Positions 11,361-22,116 are shown, counted from the stretch's first letter. The stretch is DNA of 64,000 nt from Paraphaeosphaeria minitans (GCA_015832175.1 WJXW01000005.1:2480001-2544000); one strand, 5' to 3'. Made by a program: numbers and translations. Notes: generated from the sequence alone by a model not told the origin.

Positions 11361-12206
11361 CTTATTCCTTGGCCGCGTTCTGTGTTTTTTTTTCCTCCCC
11401 CCGTTTGGTGGCCGTTCGAAGCGTTCAAGCGAGCGCAATTCTCTTTGTGCATTACATTCCTGCGTGGCCCTTTTTTGCATTTCCTGTAACAACGCGCCAA
11501 GAAATCTATTCATGACGGGGTTATAACGGCGTCTCTTTTTTTTTATCTTGCTTGCGGTCGGTTTGGCTTTTTCGGAAATACCACTATTCCCCACTTCGCG
11601 AGGGCATTGTTTTGTTTTGTTTTGCGTTTGTTTGGTTTTGGATGGGGTTTTCCGAGTGGTGTTGGATTATGCTGACGCCGTTACCTACTTGTGCATGAAC
11701 GCTTTGCCTACATAGTGCGCGCTACCTACTTGGTTAGAGGATGTGGGATGGGCCCGCGTGAGGTTGTATATACCGGAGTGAGAGTGGCTGGGTAGGGTTG
11801 TGGCATGGGGATAGAGAGAAGAGATTGACGTTTATACCTACTTCAGCTCTGCGCCGTGCTTTTATTTCTTGGGTGGCTGTGATGGAATGGTGGTGCAAGG
11901 CATGCCTATCGTGGTGCACAAAGATTCACGCGACCCCGGCAACGCCTCCACACAAGGTTGCGTGCTTGCGTGCGTGACTCCGAACGGCGAAGACAAGACC
12001 GTGAAACGGTAGGTAGGGTAAGGTTAGAGCGGGTGTTAAGTGTGATGTGCTGGGAGAGAGACAGTGCAAGAAGCAGGGCGGACAGACAACGTAGCACACA
12101 CATACACACGATTGCGTTGTGTGGTATAATTCCTCAGGTCGTAACAAGCTGCGACGCACCACCTGGTATCTCGGCCTCGCCCCCACCGTCCCTCAGCACC
12201 CTAAAT
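11361..12206. other. Intergenic between convergent MPS1 and SEC10
   Basis: Both flanking genes end here. The left half is T-rich and G/T-rich (poly-T runs near 11387, 11538, and TTTTG repeats near 11610), consistent with the MPS1 3' UTR and terminator. Three CTACCT-type motifs occur at about 11681, 11721 and 11836, and GGTAGGTAGGG at 12008. No gene is supported. Confidence 0.55.
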
Positions 12207-14799
12207 CTAACTTCCCAACGCCGCCACAACCTCCGCACTCGCCCCATCTTCCCTCTGCCTAATGTACTTCTTCAACTCGCCCTTCTCCGCACCCGCAAGA
12301 CTCAGTTTATACTTCAACGCATCCCCCTTGATGATGAATAACTGTCCCACCTCAACCAGCACATCCATAGCCCCCGGTTCCAAATCCTCGGGGTTGGTGG
12401 GCCACGTGCGGATCAGGTCGGCATAGCGAGTCATATCCTTGGACACGGTGATGCCGCCGAACTGGCTGACGGTGAATTTGAGGAGGTGACCGAGCACGAG
12501 GGACCGCAGGCCGAGCGCAAGCTCGGAGAGGAAGAGTGAGAGGTTGCGGCCTGTGAGGGCGCCAGAAGCTTGCGTTGCGACGCGCATCAGGAACTGGCAC
12601 ACCGCCTGGCACGCGGGCGTCTCTGAGCTCGCCGCCATGAGATCCATGTCGTCCTTTGGCCTGAAATCCGTCTTCTTCTGCTGCGCGAGGCACTTTGCGA
12701 CCCAGTTGAGCGTCGCCGTAAGTGTAATGTTGAGGACGTTGGAGAGTTTGGATTCGAGGGTGTTCATCGTGACGTGTGCGGATTTCTCGATTTCGCGGCG
12801 AATGGTCAGGTTGGGCGTGGCGAGGGGGATGAGGATGGTGCGGATGGTGGTTTGGAGGAGGTGCAGAATTATGGTGAGGGTTTGGATGGAGGGGAGATGC
12901 GTGAGGTCTGGCGGGGTTTTCATGTTTTCTTGGGAGACGGCGTGGTCGGAGGCGCTGGGGTGGGTTAGCATGCTAGGGAAAGATAGGAAGAGAGAATACA
13001 TACGCATCAAGAGCGGTCTCGAGGTAGTATTCGCCCACGTGAGTGAGCAGAAGGTTCTGCAGATTCTGCACGTCCTTGGGTGTGTCGTTGGTGGGTGAAA
13101 GCTCCAAGCCTCGCCCTACACCCTCGGCTAACCACTTGAGCATACGCTTCGCGGTTAGTATCGACAACCTTCCGTCATCCTCTGTAGTCTCAATATTCTT
13201 CTTGTCGCCCTGGTCTTCCTTGAGACCGGCGATCCTGAGCAACATGGCTTTCTGCGTGGTGGGCAGATCTGCGCTGTCGAGACGCTCCATGTATGCGTCA
13301 CGCGCGGAGGCGGCAAACTCCTTGCCTCGCTGGGCGAGTGAGCCAAAGTAGGATGTTGGCATTCTCCGCCGTTGTTCGTGGTACGATGTGAACTTGAGGA
13401 GTAGCGAGGAGTAGAGCTCTTCCAAATTCCTCTTTTCTCTTTCAATGTACGATGATCCGACGAAGTAAGGCACGAAAAGCTCTTCCAATTGCTGATCTAA
13501 TGTTGCAGCGATCTGCGAGGTCACGGGCTCGGGAGCCTCGGCCAGGCCATGTGCCTTGAGGTCGTCTACTAACGTAGTGATGTAGCTCCTCGAAGCCTGC
13601 AGCTGGCGCAGGAAGGCCAGTGACGATAGTTCATTCGCCTTCTCGAGCACCATCTCTAGCCGTTGTTGGATGGATTGCTGGAATATCCTCTGCAGAAACC
13701 TGATGAGGACATCTTCGTAATAGGGAAATGCTCGCTTGATGATGGCAGACTCATCCTGTACGACAATCTTCACTTCATCGATAAGCGACTGTAGACTGGG
13801 CTCCACGCCCGGCGGCTCTGCGTCTGGATCCTGGAGGCGGTCCCATGTCTCTGTGTCGTCTGTCAGCTCGTCCGTGACCAGCTGTGTCCGGTCAATGAAG
13901 AAAGAATGTTGGTTGACGTATGTCGCGATGACACTGGAGCCGTCATTGAAGTCCTTGAGTGTAATTGCGCACTCGCGCATGCCTTCATAGTTGGCCCGTC
14001 TCAAGCAGTCGTCGAACTTGGCCAAGAGATCCTGCTCGAGGTTCTCCAAAAACTTCTCGATGATCTCTTTGGTAGGGTATTTTGAGGGTCCGGGCCTCCT
14101 CTTGGCGCCATTTAATGCGTTCCCATTCACGCCCTGGTTGCTGTCTGGGTCCAGTCGGGAGCTGATCTTGAGCAGCTGCCGGGCTATCCGCGCGCACTCG
14201 ACGATGTCGTTGCGGCGCTTCACATCCTCCAGCGTCTCCAGGCTGCCCCGCTGGCTGACCTCCTGCCAGCAGAGAATCAGGAATTTGGCGTCGTTGGACC
14301 GCTTCAGCTGGCGGTCGAGCTCCTCGAGCTTCTCGCCTATCCGCACGGCGACATTTCCGCCCGTGTCGCCGTAGCCGTAGCCTTCGTCACCGCCGCTGCC
14401 GTTCAGCGAGCTGTCTAAGCGGGCGAAGCGGTCAACGGCCTGGTTGAGCTTCCGGCCCAGCGACTCTGCGTTTGCGTTGTGCTGGGCCTCTGCACGGCGC
14501 ACGGCGCCCGAGAGCTCGTTCTCGCGCTCCTCGAGGTCCTCGGACAGGTTGTTGAGGCGGCCTAGGGCGTGCTCGAAGGCGCGGATCAGCGGTTTGGGGT
14601 CGAACTGCGTCTGGCTGCCGCCGGGCGCCGACTTGGGCGAGGCCGGGGTGGCGCTGTCGGAGAGGGCCTCGATGAAGTCCTTGACAATGAAGTCGTTGTT
14701 GGAGAAGTTGTCGAGCGAGAAGGCGAAGCCGCGACTGGGGCCTTTGGTTGAGCCCGTGTACGACAGCATCGAGGCAGTGTCTGCGCTTGGGCGAGACAT
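12207..14799 (-). CDS. SEC10: Exocyst complex component Sec10
   Basis: Subunit of the octameric exocyst that tethers secretory vesicles to the plasma membrane at sites of polarised growth. Exons (minus) 14799-13004 and 12954-12207 (49 nt intron) give 847 aa, the usual Sec10 size. The N-terminus has NNDFIVKDFIEALS then PKPLIRAFEHALGRLNNLSEDLEERENELS (start of the coiled coil). Family landmarks follow: GRKLNQAVDRFARLDSSLN, VAVRIGEKLEELDRQLKRS, KEIIEKFLENLEQDLLAKFD and VIATYVNQHSFFIDRTQLV. The C-terminal half is helical and ends in VLVEVGQLFIIKGDALKYKL. Another possibility would be the Rls/Vps-type helical-rod relatives, but these motifs fit Sec10. Confidence 0.92.
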
Positions 14800-14885
14800 G
14801 GTGGCGGGCTACCGGGGGAGCATGGGTGGGCGGGTGCAGGCACACGACAGCCGCAGCTTCCAAGTCTTGTTTTTCTGTACGTGCG

Positions 14886-14990
14886 AAGCCGTCTGTTGGT
14901 TGTGGGAAGCTGGCTGTGGGTCGTAGGAGGGCGCCTGTGGGACGTGGTAAGGCGTCTGTGGGCCGTGGGGAGGCGTCTGTTGGTGAGCGA
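14886..14990. repeat. G-rich minisatellite, about 21 bp unit
   Basis: Four to five imperfect units of the type TCTGTGGGCCGTGGGGAGGCG lie just upstream of the SEC10 start codon, so they probably fall in its promoter or 5' UTR. Units differ by single bases. Confidence 0.7.
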
Positions 14991-15169
14991 CGATGCACAG
15001 GCTACAGCTGGCGTCGAGTCGCGGCGGGCGTCGTGGCTGTCGGGTGTGGCTTGTGCCTTGGCTTCAATCTACGTAGAGACGAGACCTTCTTCTAGGCACT
15101 GTATTCTTGTGCCGCTGGCCTTCATGACCCACGCCTCAGCAGTTGCGACGCGCATACGCAATTGCCCCT

Positions 15170-15480
15170 CCCAGCTACGCTTAGCTTTAGAGCTGTTTGA
15201 GAGATGCACCTACGCTTAGCTGTAGAGCTCTCGACGTAGTATACTTATTTTTAGCTCCAAACCTGTTCAAAAAATGCACTTGTATCTAATTAGCTTCAAA
15301 ACTAATGTAATGAAAAATATATCTCGAACTTTAATATAAGAGCTGTAAAGTAGTATATTTTTATCTAATTTTATAAATCTGAGAATAATATATATATGTT
15401 AATTTTGTAAAGTTTGAAAGTGATATACTCATATTTTACTTCGTAGTAATACAGATAAAATACTTACACTTGGTTTTAGA
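15170..15480. repeat. AT-rich, RIP-like degenerate tandem repeat
   Basis: Successive segments begin with variants of TTAGCTTTAGAGCTGTTT, TTAGCTGTAGAGCTCTCG, TTAGCTCCAAACCTGTTC and TTAGCTTCAAAACTAATG at roughly 35-40 bp spacing. AT content rises strongly rightward (ATATATATATG near 15390). The first units still contain C and G where later ones have T and A, which fits C-to-T decay of an old tandem repeat. Confidence 0.55.
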
Positions 15481-15701
15481 GCCATCTCAGTCTTAGAACC
15501 ATCCAAGCTTACCTGTGCTTGGCTTCGGAACTGTCGGCGTCAACAGCCTCGCCGCACATGCTCCCGAGCCGAAACTTGTCAACCTGTACGAGTTGAGTCT
15601 GTACAACATTCCTCCTCCGTCCACACGTCTGCTCAGTCTTTCATTTACTCGCTGGCCAGCAAACGCAGCCGTTTGACGCGCAAACCAAACATATCGCCGC
15701 A

Positions 15702-16805
15702 ATGGCGTCCACGGGCATCACCACGCGCGAAGAGCTGGCCTTCCGCAAAGGCGTCGTCAACGGGAAGCAATTGACCGCACAGGACCGCGAGCAAATGCTG
15801 AAGCCCTTCCTCCCACCTCCGCCGCCGCCTCCACTCGAGACTACCTCCCTCAAATCCCCAAAGCGCCAGATCCTCTCACAACGCACCACCGCCGCGCCGA
15901 AACTTAACCTCACGCCTGTCCGCACCTTCCTCCACATCATCCTACACGTTATAATCTCTGTCCTCTTCAGCATCTTCTTCCGCTTCCGCCGCTCCTGGCG
16001 CCTCTTCTCCTACAAGGTGCGCGGCGTGCTCCGCCACCACCACCACACGCCCGAGTGGATCGTCAACGACGTCAAGAACGTCGAGCAGTTGCCCAAGCAC
16101 ATTAGCGTCGTGCTCGAGCACCGCGACGATGATGAGGACCAGGGCAACGCCGGGCTTGAGGGCCTCGTGCAGGACGCCTGTGAGATCGCTGCCTGGACCG
16201 CCAGCGCAGGCATCCCCCTCCTCAGCATCTACGAACGCACTGGTGCGTCCCTCTCCCCTCCCTCTCTCCCTTACATACTAACAGACCTGCCAATAGGCGT
16301 CCTAAAGAACTATGTCCCCCAACTCCATGCCGCCATCCAAAAGAACCTCGAATCTTACTTCGGCACCCGCCGCCGCCCCACCCTCACCGTCAAAGCCCCG
16401 CACACAATCTCCTATTCCCCTCCTGGCACCCCTTCCAGCGAGCCCACCGAAAACGGCGCCTCAACCTCCCGCCCCCACCTCACTGTGCTCCTCCTCTCCG
16501 AACACGACGGCCGCGCCACCCTCGTCGACCTAACCGTCACCCTGGCCTCCATGGCCCAGAAATCAGACATCGATCCCAAGCAGATCGACATTGCGCTCAT
16601 CAACGCCGAGTTGTCGGACTACGTGAGCAGCGAGCCGGATCTGCTGGTGCTGTTTGGGCCGCGGGTACAGTTGATGGGGTATCCGCCGTGGCAGCTGAGA
16701 CTTACGGAGATTTTCCATCTGCCGGACAACAAGGGGGTTAATTATTTGGTGTTTCGGAAGGCGTTGGGCACGTTTGGCAAGGCCGAGTTCAGGGTAGGCA
16801 AGTAG
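15702..16805 (+). CDS. NUS1: Nus1-like subunit of dehydrodolichyl diphosphate synthase
   Basis: Non-catalytic partner of the cis-prenyltransferase that makes dolichol precursors at the ER membrane, needed for protein glycosylation. Exons 15702-16242 and 16297-16805 give 349 aa. One membrane segment is visible (FLHIILHVIISVLFSIFF, about residues 75-92), followed by a basic RFRRSWRLF stretch. The C-terminal half is a cis-prenyltransferase-like fold: VEQLPKHISVVLEH, ACEIAAWTASAGIPLLSIYERTG, LRLTEIFHLPDNKGVNYLVFRK, ending in EFRVGK, which supplies the RxG motif used by Nus1/NgBR for complex activity. The intron has GTGCGT, a TACTAAC branch site and AATAG, but is 54 nt, in frame and stop-free, so its retention would give 18 extra residues. 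Confidence 0.9.
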   Translation: MASTGITTREELAFRKGVVNGKQLTAQDREQMLKPFLPPPPPPPLETTSLKSPKRQILSQRTTAAPKLNLTPVRTFLHIILHVIISVLFSIFFRFRRSWRLFSYKVRGVLRHHHHTPEWIVNDVKNVEQLPKHISVVLEHRDDDEDQGNAGLEGLVQDACEIAAWTASAGIPLLSIYERTGASLSPPSLPYILTDLPIGVLKNYVPQLHAAIQKNLESYFGTRRRPTLTVKAPHTISYSPPGTPSSEPTENGASTSRPHLTVLLLSEHDGRATLVDLTVTLASMAQKSDIDPKQIDIALINAELSDYVSSEPDLLVLFGPRVQLMGYPPWQLRLTEIFHLPDNKGVNYLVFRKALGTFGKAEFRVGK

Positions 16806-17250
16806 GGAGGAAAGGGGGAGAGCAGTGTGGTCTTGACTTGTTTAGCTTCGCTTGGGGTTCTATAGATGGCAAGGCTGGGTATACCCTGTGGTTTTCGACG
16901 GAGATGGTATGGAATTATTGTTCGGGAGTGTGCTCCGTGCTCTGTGCTTCAACGTACGTCCACGGCATGATGCGCAACGTGTGTGATTAATTTCAACAGA
17001 CGCTCATGTAGCAAGTTAAACTTCAACAAAATTTCACGACATCTTGATAGGATGGAGGTGCATGACTTTCATTCAACGTATCCAGCTACACAGCCCGACT
17101 AGCAGCCGAAGCGTGTAACAGTACCATTAACAGCGCGCTCGACACCACCCAAAAAATGCCCCTGGTCGTCCCGCGTGGTTCTCATAACTCCAGGTGGATG
17201 GGAGGTCGGCATGATCGTGGTTCGTTGACAGCGGAAGATTGGCGAGACGC
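16806..17250. other. Intergenic between convergent NUS1 and RPP2
   Basis: About 445 bp that must contain both 3' UTRs. I see no gene and no repeat; the ORFs here are antisense shadows of the P2 gene. Confidence 0.5.
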
Positions 17251-17639
17251 TTAGTCGAAGAGACCGAAGCCCATGTCGTCATCGGACTCCTCCTTCTCCT
17301 CCTCAGCAGGAGCGGCAGCGGCCTCCTCAGCGGGGGCAGCGCCGCCAGCAGCAGCACCACCGGCGGCGGCGGCGCCGGAGCCACCGGATGGGACGGAGGC
17401 GAGCTTCTCAGAGCCGGAAGAGATGAGCTGGAGTATGTTAGATACAATTTTTTCTACGGGTGGAAGGAATGGTGGGGTACCTCGTTGATGTCCTTGCCCT
17501 CAAGCTCGGAAAGGAGCTTCTCGAGGCGCTCGCTGTCGGCCTCAATACCGACAGAGCTGAGCACCTCCTTGATGTCAGAGGCAGAGGGCGAGGTGTTGCC
17601 ACCGAGGCCGAGGAGGAGGTAGGCTGCGAGGTGCTTCAT
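17251..17639 (-). CDS. RPP2: 60S acidic ribosomal stalk protein P2
   Basis: Stalk protein of the large ribosomal subunit that recruits translational GTPases. Exons (minus) 17639-17481 and 17427-17251 give 111 aa, the normal length. Conserved N-terminal dimerisation domain [15 protein letters not shown]..., an Ala/Gly-rich hinge ([12 protein letters not shown]) and the invariant C-terminal tail [11 protein letters not shown]. The 53 nt intron sits after DINE. P2 rather than P1 is indicated by the [10 protein letters not shown] start. Confidence 0.97.
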
Positions 17640-17691
17640 TGTGAAAGTGTGATTGTCGTCGAGAAAAAGAACTGAGTACAATCGATTTAAC

Positions 17692-17748
17692 CTGCACACG
17701 TTAGCATGCGTGCACCCTTTCTATCGCGACAGAAGCGCATCAACTTAC
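17692..17748 (-). other. Predicted 5' UTR intron of RPP2
   Basis: On the minus strand 17748 begins GTAAGTTGATG, GCTAAC occurs near the 3' side, and the segment ends GTGTGCAG at 17692, about 50 nt upstream of the P2 ATG. This is a consensus 57 nt intron in the leader. Leader introns are common in ribosomal protein genes. Confidence 0.65.
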
Positions 17749-18170
17749 CGTATGACCGGAGACTGAGACTTCAAGTTCTCGATGTGGTTGCGGATCAAGA
17801 AAGTTCGACCCGCGCGACGAATATTCGCATACGTTAGTGCGCTAGAGCGGGCTAAACCTGTTGCAGTCTGATGCGTCGGCACCGGATTAGCTTGCCTTCC
17901 GGCGCCTTGGTCGCCTTTATAAGGACCGCCACTCTTCACGCTGCCTGCGCGTCTCGTGTGTTTTCTTTCTCCAGGGCGTCGTGATCCCGCTATCCTTGCG
18001 CGTGCGTTTGCTCGGCGCCTCCGCTTACCCTAAAAAATCGCGCCACGGAAGCATGATCGACTGCTTTCCCGCTACATACGACCAGTAGCCCTGAGTCAAC
18101 TGCAGAATTGTCGCCCACCATGAACGCGAGTCGCCTGGTGTTGAAGGAGGAAGCCGCTTTGCTGACTTAG
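17749..18170. promoter_or_regulatory. Divergent promoter of RPP2 and SPT2
   Basis: Shared upstream region of a ribosomal protein gene (minus) and the SPT2 gene (plus). It probably also contains the unresolved first exon of SPT2, for example an ATG in good context (CACCATGAAC) at 18120. No specific factor site is assigned. Confidence 0.45.
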
Positions 18171-19320
18171 ACAGCCCCTCGCCGATATTCTCACCTCGAT
18201 AGACCCGAGCAAAGCGACCATCTTCAAGAATACGCCACCAGTTCAACGCCTGGGTACCGGCTCCCCGAAACCTGCCACGGGGCAGCGCCCACCGCATCGC
18301 CCTGCCCAACCCGCGAACGGGATTTCGGAAGCATCGGCGCTTAAGCGCAAAGCTTCCAATCCATGCGATGTAGGACAGAACAAGATACCCCGGAAAGATG
18401 CGCCTGCGCCGCTGGCCACCACGAACGGCGCTCGGTCGGGCTCAGCCCCTGCCGGGTCACGATCGACCTCCACCACCCCTACTACTTCGATGCCCTATCG
18501 AGGGACCGCCGGCTTAGGTGCCTCCAAAGCTGCGAACTCCCAAGCCAAGAAGCCTTTACCTGCTGGTGCTGGACAGACAGCATCTGCCAAGACCGCATCG
18601 TCTACCTCCCGACCGACCGCCCCGAAACCCACTTCAGCCGCACCAGCTGCATCAGCTCCACCCGTGAAAAAGGTGGGAGGTTATTTGGCCATGTTGCAGA
18701 AGGCAAAACAGAGGGATGCTACGAAGCCAGCTGTCCTTCCGGTCAAGCCCGAACCGGTCAAGATCATGTCCAAGAAGGAGCGGGAGGCTGCCCGAGTTGC
18801 CGCCAAAGCAGGCCCCAAAGGTAAACAACCAGTTGCTGGGCCCCCGGGACGAGCTGCTGCTCCTAAAGCAAGCGCGGCCAGCATACCGCAAGAGAAGCGG
18901 AAACCTGCCGACCTCGGATACCAGGGCACCGCCCGCCCTGCCAAGAAGCCCGCCGAGGTTGGTTACAAAGGGACAGCCCGGCCTGCTACCGCTGTTTCGT
19001 CTGCCGCCCGACCTGGTGCGCCCGCTGCTGCCATCCAAAAGAAGCCCAAACCCGCCCAGGATCGTTACGCCGGGTACGCCAACTGGTCGGACCTCTCCGA
19101 GATGGACGACGAGGAAGAAGACTACGCGTCCGACGGCTCCTCCGACATGGAGGGCGGCATCTGGGACGTCGAGCGGGAAGAAGCCGACGCACTCAAGGCC
19201 GCCAAACGGGAAGACGCCGAAGCGTTGGCTGAAGAGAACGCCCTCAAGCGGGAAAAAGAAGAGCGTAGGAAGCGACTGGCCGCCATGAATAAGGCTGCGG
19301 CGGCGAAGAAGAAGTACTGA
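18171..19320 (+). CDS. SPT2: SPT2 family chromatin protein (first exon unresolved)
   Basis: Histone H3-H4 chaperone of transcribed chromatin. The C-terminus is the diagnostic SPT2 domain: YAGYANWSDLSEMDDEEEDY, SDGSSDMEGGIWDVE, KREDAEALAEENALKREKEERRKRL. The body is Ala/Pro/Lys-rich with two YQGTARPAKKPAEVGYKG-type repeats. The conserved fungal N-terminus seems to start with PLADILTSIDPSKATIFKNTP, encoded from 18171 directly after an acceptor-like CTGACTTAGACAG. That exon has no ATG, so a short upstream exon is required. The first ATG in the open frame is at 18490. An ATG at 18120 (MNASRL) would join in frame but needs a 37 nt intron, which is very short. Confidence 0.82.
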
Positions 19321-19940
19321 CTTGAGCTTTCACGATTACGATTATGCTTACGGAGTTGCTTGGTTGGACTGGATTCACGGCATACCACAGGGGGCGTTGT
19401 TTGTTTGTTAACGTGCATCTTCGACTTGCATAGCCACGGTGCTTGGGGACGGATGGGGGGTCTCTCTCTTCACGGCGTCTCTTAGCAGCGCTGTGGGTTT
19501 TCACGACCGATTGTCTTCGAAATTTATTGAATGGCTCACTGAGTCATGTTATAGTACGGTGACAGATATTTGTCAATATAGAGCCTAGTATTCACACCCC
19601 CTATTGTTAATCGATATATTTGGTACTTATCAACATCACTTCGACTTTTGCTCGTGATGGATGTGTGCGGTCGTCAGCGAGGATTCAAGAGAGCAATCGC
19701 ACAGTGATCGCACAGTGATTGCAAGCACGCCAGCTCGACCACAGATGCAGCGTGTCGATTGACACTTCACCGCGACCACTCCGCGCAACGCACCATATGT
19801 GCACGAGACCGCCCTTGTACCGTACTCTCATACGCTGTAACAACCGTTGCAAATCCGCTTTTACCTCTTCTACGAGCCCCGGACCTCAACTCCACAGATA
19901 TACAACACAGTACCACCACCATCCCGCACACACGAGCCAA
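19321..19940. other. Intergenic: SPT2 3' UTR and promoter of next gene
   Basis: About 620 bp. The region 19510-19640 is AT-rich with no repeat structure I can define. The reading frame of the next gene is open from 19719, but its best start is at 19941. Confidence 0.5.
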
Positions 19941-22116
19941 ATGGCCCCCGACAAAGGAAAACAACCCGCCGCGGCTTCCCCTCCCTCACCGCACCCTTCG
20001 CTCACAATTCCACCGCTGTTCTCTTCCCACCTTCACCATCACCGTCGCACCTCACTGGATCTCCCACACCTCGTGGACAAAGGCACGGACGAGCCATCCG
20101 TGCCTGATTACGAACATGACGACATCTTCTGGAATGGTGTGCTTGAAGGGGGAAGTGGCGGGAACGTCCCGGAGTACGATGACCTGGGGAGAGTCCAGGG
20201 AACGGGGCGGCCGTATTCGGTGCGGGAGTTGGGTTTGCCGCGGGATCAAGGGGTCGGGGATGGGGCAACGACCATGCAAGACTTCGGCCTCGAAGAGAGT
20301 GCAAAAGGGTCCGAGGATATCCACAAAGAACAGCATGGGGGACCGGCGGAATTCGACTTCGGCTTCGACAAGGAAAGGAGTGTGTCGCCGACATCGTCGA
20401 CATTCTCAAATTGGGATCTGTACAAGCCGCCCACACCGCCGTGGCCGAGACGCGGTTCGTTCCTCACACTCTCACGCACGCAGTTCCAGCCTCACACCCA
20501 CAGCGCTGAGGTTCAGACGGCGGAAGAGGATGACCGCGACTACCATGCGCGCGAGATGCGTGGCGGTGGACCCGTGCGAGTTGTCGAGGTGCACGCTCCG
20601 TACCCGCCGTTCGAAATTAATCTGGGACCGCATGCGCAACAGATTGGTAATTTCGAGCTCAAGCTGCCGCCGAACGTGCTGGCGGGTATTCAAAAGTTTG
20701 CGGAGGCGGACCCGTTGGTGGATGGGGGCCGGGGGAGGGCGTATAGGGCTGTTCCTGCGGTTGGGTTAGAACCGCTCGGCGGGTACGCTTGGGGGACGGA
20801 GAGATTGGATGCGCGGCTCAGGGAGACGACGCGGAGTACGCCGAATACTGAGAGAGCGGAGTGGGACGGGCATACTCCGAGGTCGAATGTGGCTGAGCTC
20901 GAGGAGGCGTCTCTGCATTCTGGATCTGAATCAGCGGCTGGAGACTCGGGACCTGAGTCCCGGCTTTCGCCGCCACCGTCGTTGGTAGGGTCTGTGTCTC
21001 TTCCTCCGGGGATTACGTTGACAGAGGCGATGAGGCTAGCAAGGACGAGAAGAGCGCCTGACATCAGGGACCATTCGGCGTTTAGGGATGAGAGGAGGGC
21101 CAGAGATGCCACATCAATGGACAGTGAGGGGGAGAGAAAGCGCACTGACACGCAAGAGCAAGAGCAAGAGCAAGAGCAAGAGCAAGAGCAAGAACAAGAA
21201 CAAATGCCCACGAGTTCCAGGACCGCAAAATCCGAATCCCCTCCAGAACAAGACCCCCCCAACACCACGGAAGACGAATGGCCTCTCAAAAACCACATTC
21301 CACCCTCCCCAGCCTTACCCAGCACACTACACTCCCCCTCCCCCATCCGCCCCAACCCCGCCTCATTCCTCCCACCACTCCCCACCCTCCCCACCAACGA
21401 CAAACCCCAACCCTCCCTCCACCACACACACACCTACCCCCACCCCCACCCCCTTCTACACCACCCTCCTAGCCGCCCAAGCCCGCTCCATCGCCCACCT
21501 CACCACCCACCTCACAACCCTCACCCACCGCACCACCTACTACGAACACGACCTCCTCCCCCGCACCCTCGCCCACTGGGCCGCCACAAACACCGCTACC
21601 CACGACCTCGCCACCGCGCTGCGCCGCGCTGCCGCCGAAAACGCAGCCCTCTGGGACATGCTCGAGGTTTCGCGGCGCACGCTGGGGTCGTGCTGGGAGC
21701 GGGAGGTCGCGGTGCTGGGGACGGTGCGGGTGTTGCGTGTGCGCAGGGGAGATCGTGCGGGGTGTGCGGGGTGGGGGCGGTTGGTGGGGGGTTGGCGGAG
21801 GGGAGGGGGAGGGGGAGGGGAGGAGGGGGTGGATGGGGATTTGGAGCAGTTGCGTTTTTTGTGTGAGCAGAATTTGAGGGTTTTGGACGAGGATTTGAGG
21901 GATTGGGAGGAGGGGGTTAGGAGGGTGGAGGAGGTGAGGGAGGAGGTGGGGAAGGGGGAGGTGGTGGAGATGGAGGCGGAGGTGGTGGAGATGGAGGCGG
22001 AGGTGGAGATGGAGGCGGAGGTGGAGATGGAGGCGGAGAGGGGGGATGGAGATGGAGGTGGAGATGGGGAGGAAGGAGAGGGGGATGGGGGAAATGTGGA
22101 GGGGATGAGGGGCTGA
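19941..22116 (+). CDS. Low-complexity protein of unknown function, with a frame switch
   Basis: I do not recognise this family. From ATG 19941 (MAPDKGKQPAAASPP) the frame is open with plausible content: a WDLYKPPTPPWPRRGSF motif, a PPFEINLGPHAQQIGNFELKLPPNV segment split by ordinary residues, and an alternating Gln-Glu run coded by CAAGAG repeats (about 21151-21203). Around 21,420-21,460, in a C- and CA-rich stretch, the sensible frame shifts by one base. From there the other frame gives a helical region (FYTTLLAAQARSIAHL, LAHWAATNTATHDLATALR, LEQLRFLCEQNLRVLDEDLR), ending with an acidic Glu-Met-Ala-Glu repeat at 22116. No usable GT donor exists in the C-rich stretch, so a sequence indel is more likely than an intron. 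Possibly a coiled-coil nuclear protein, but that is a guess. Confidence 0.6.
21151..21203 (+). repeat. Coding CAAGAG hexamer repeat
   Basis: About eight copies of CAAGAG/CAAGAA encode an alternating Gln-Glu tract inside the unknown low-complexity gene. Such arrays are prone to length change. Confidence 0.85.
21960..22055 (+). repeat. Coding GGAGGTGGAGATGGAGGC-type repeat
   Basis: About five imperfect 18-24 bp units in the 3' end of the gene encode a repeated Glu-Val-Glu-Met-Glu-Ala pattern. The coding strand is almost pure purine here. Confidence 0.8.

Larger units (their letters stand above)
14800..15701. other. Intergenic: divergent promoter of SEC10 and NUS1
   Basis: Holds two repeats listed separately: a G-rich minisatellite near the SEC10 start and an AT-rich degenerate tandem patch (15170-15480). 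The region between 15490 and 15700 has ordinary composition and should contain the NUS1 promoter. Confidence 0.55.

Noticed and set aside
19759..20769. 336-codon plus-strand ORF overlapping the low-complexity gene
   Set aside because: It is an Arg/Ser-rich alternate frame of the better-supported frame starting at 19941.
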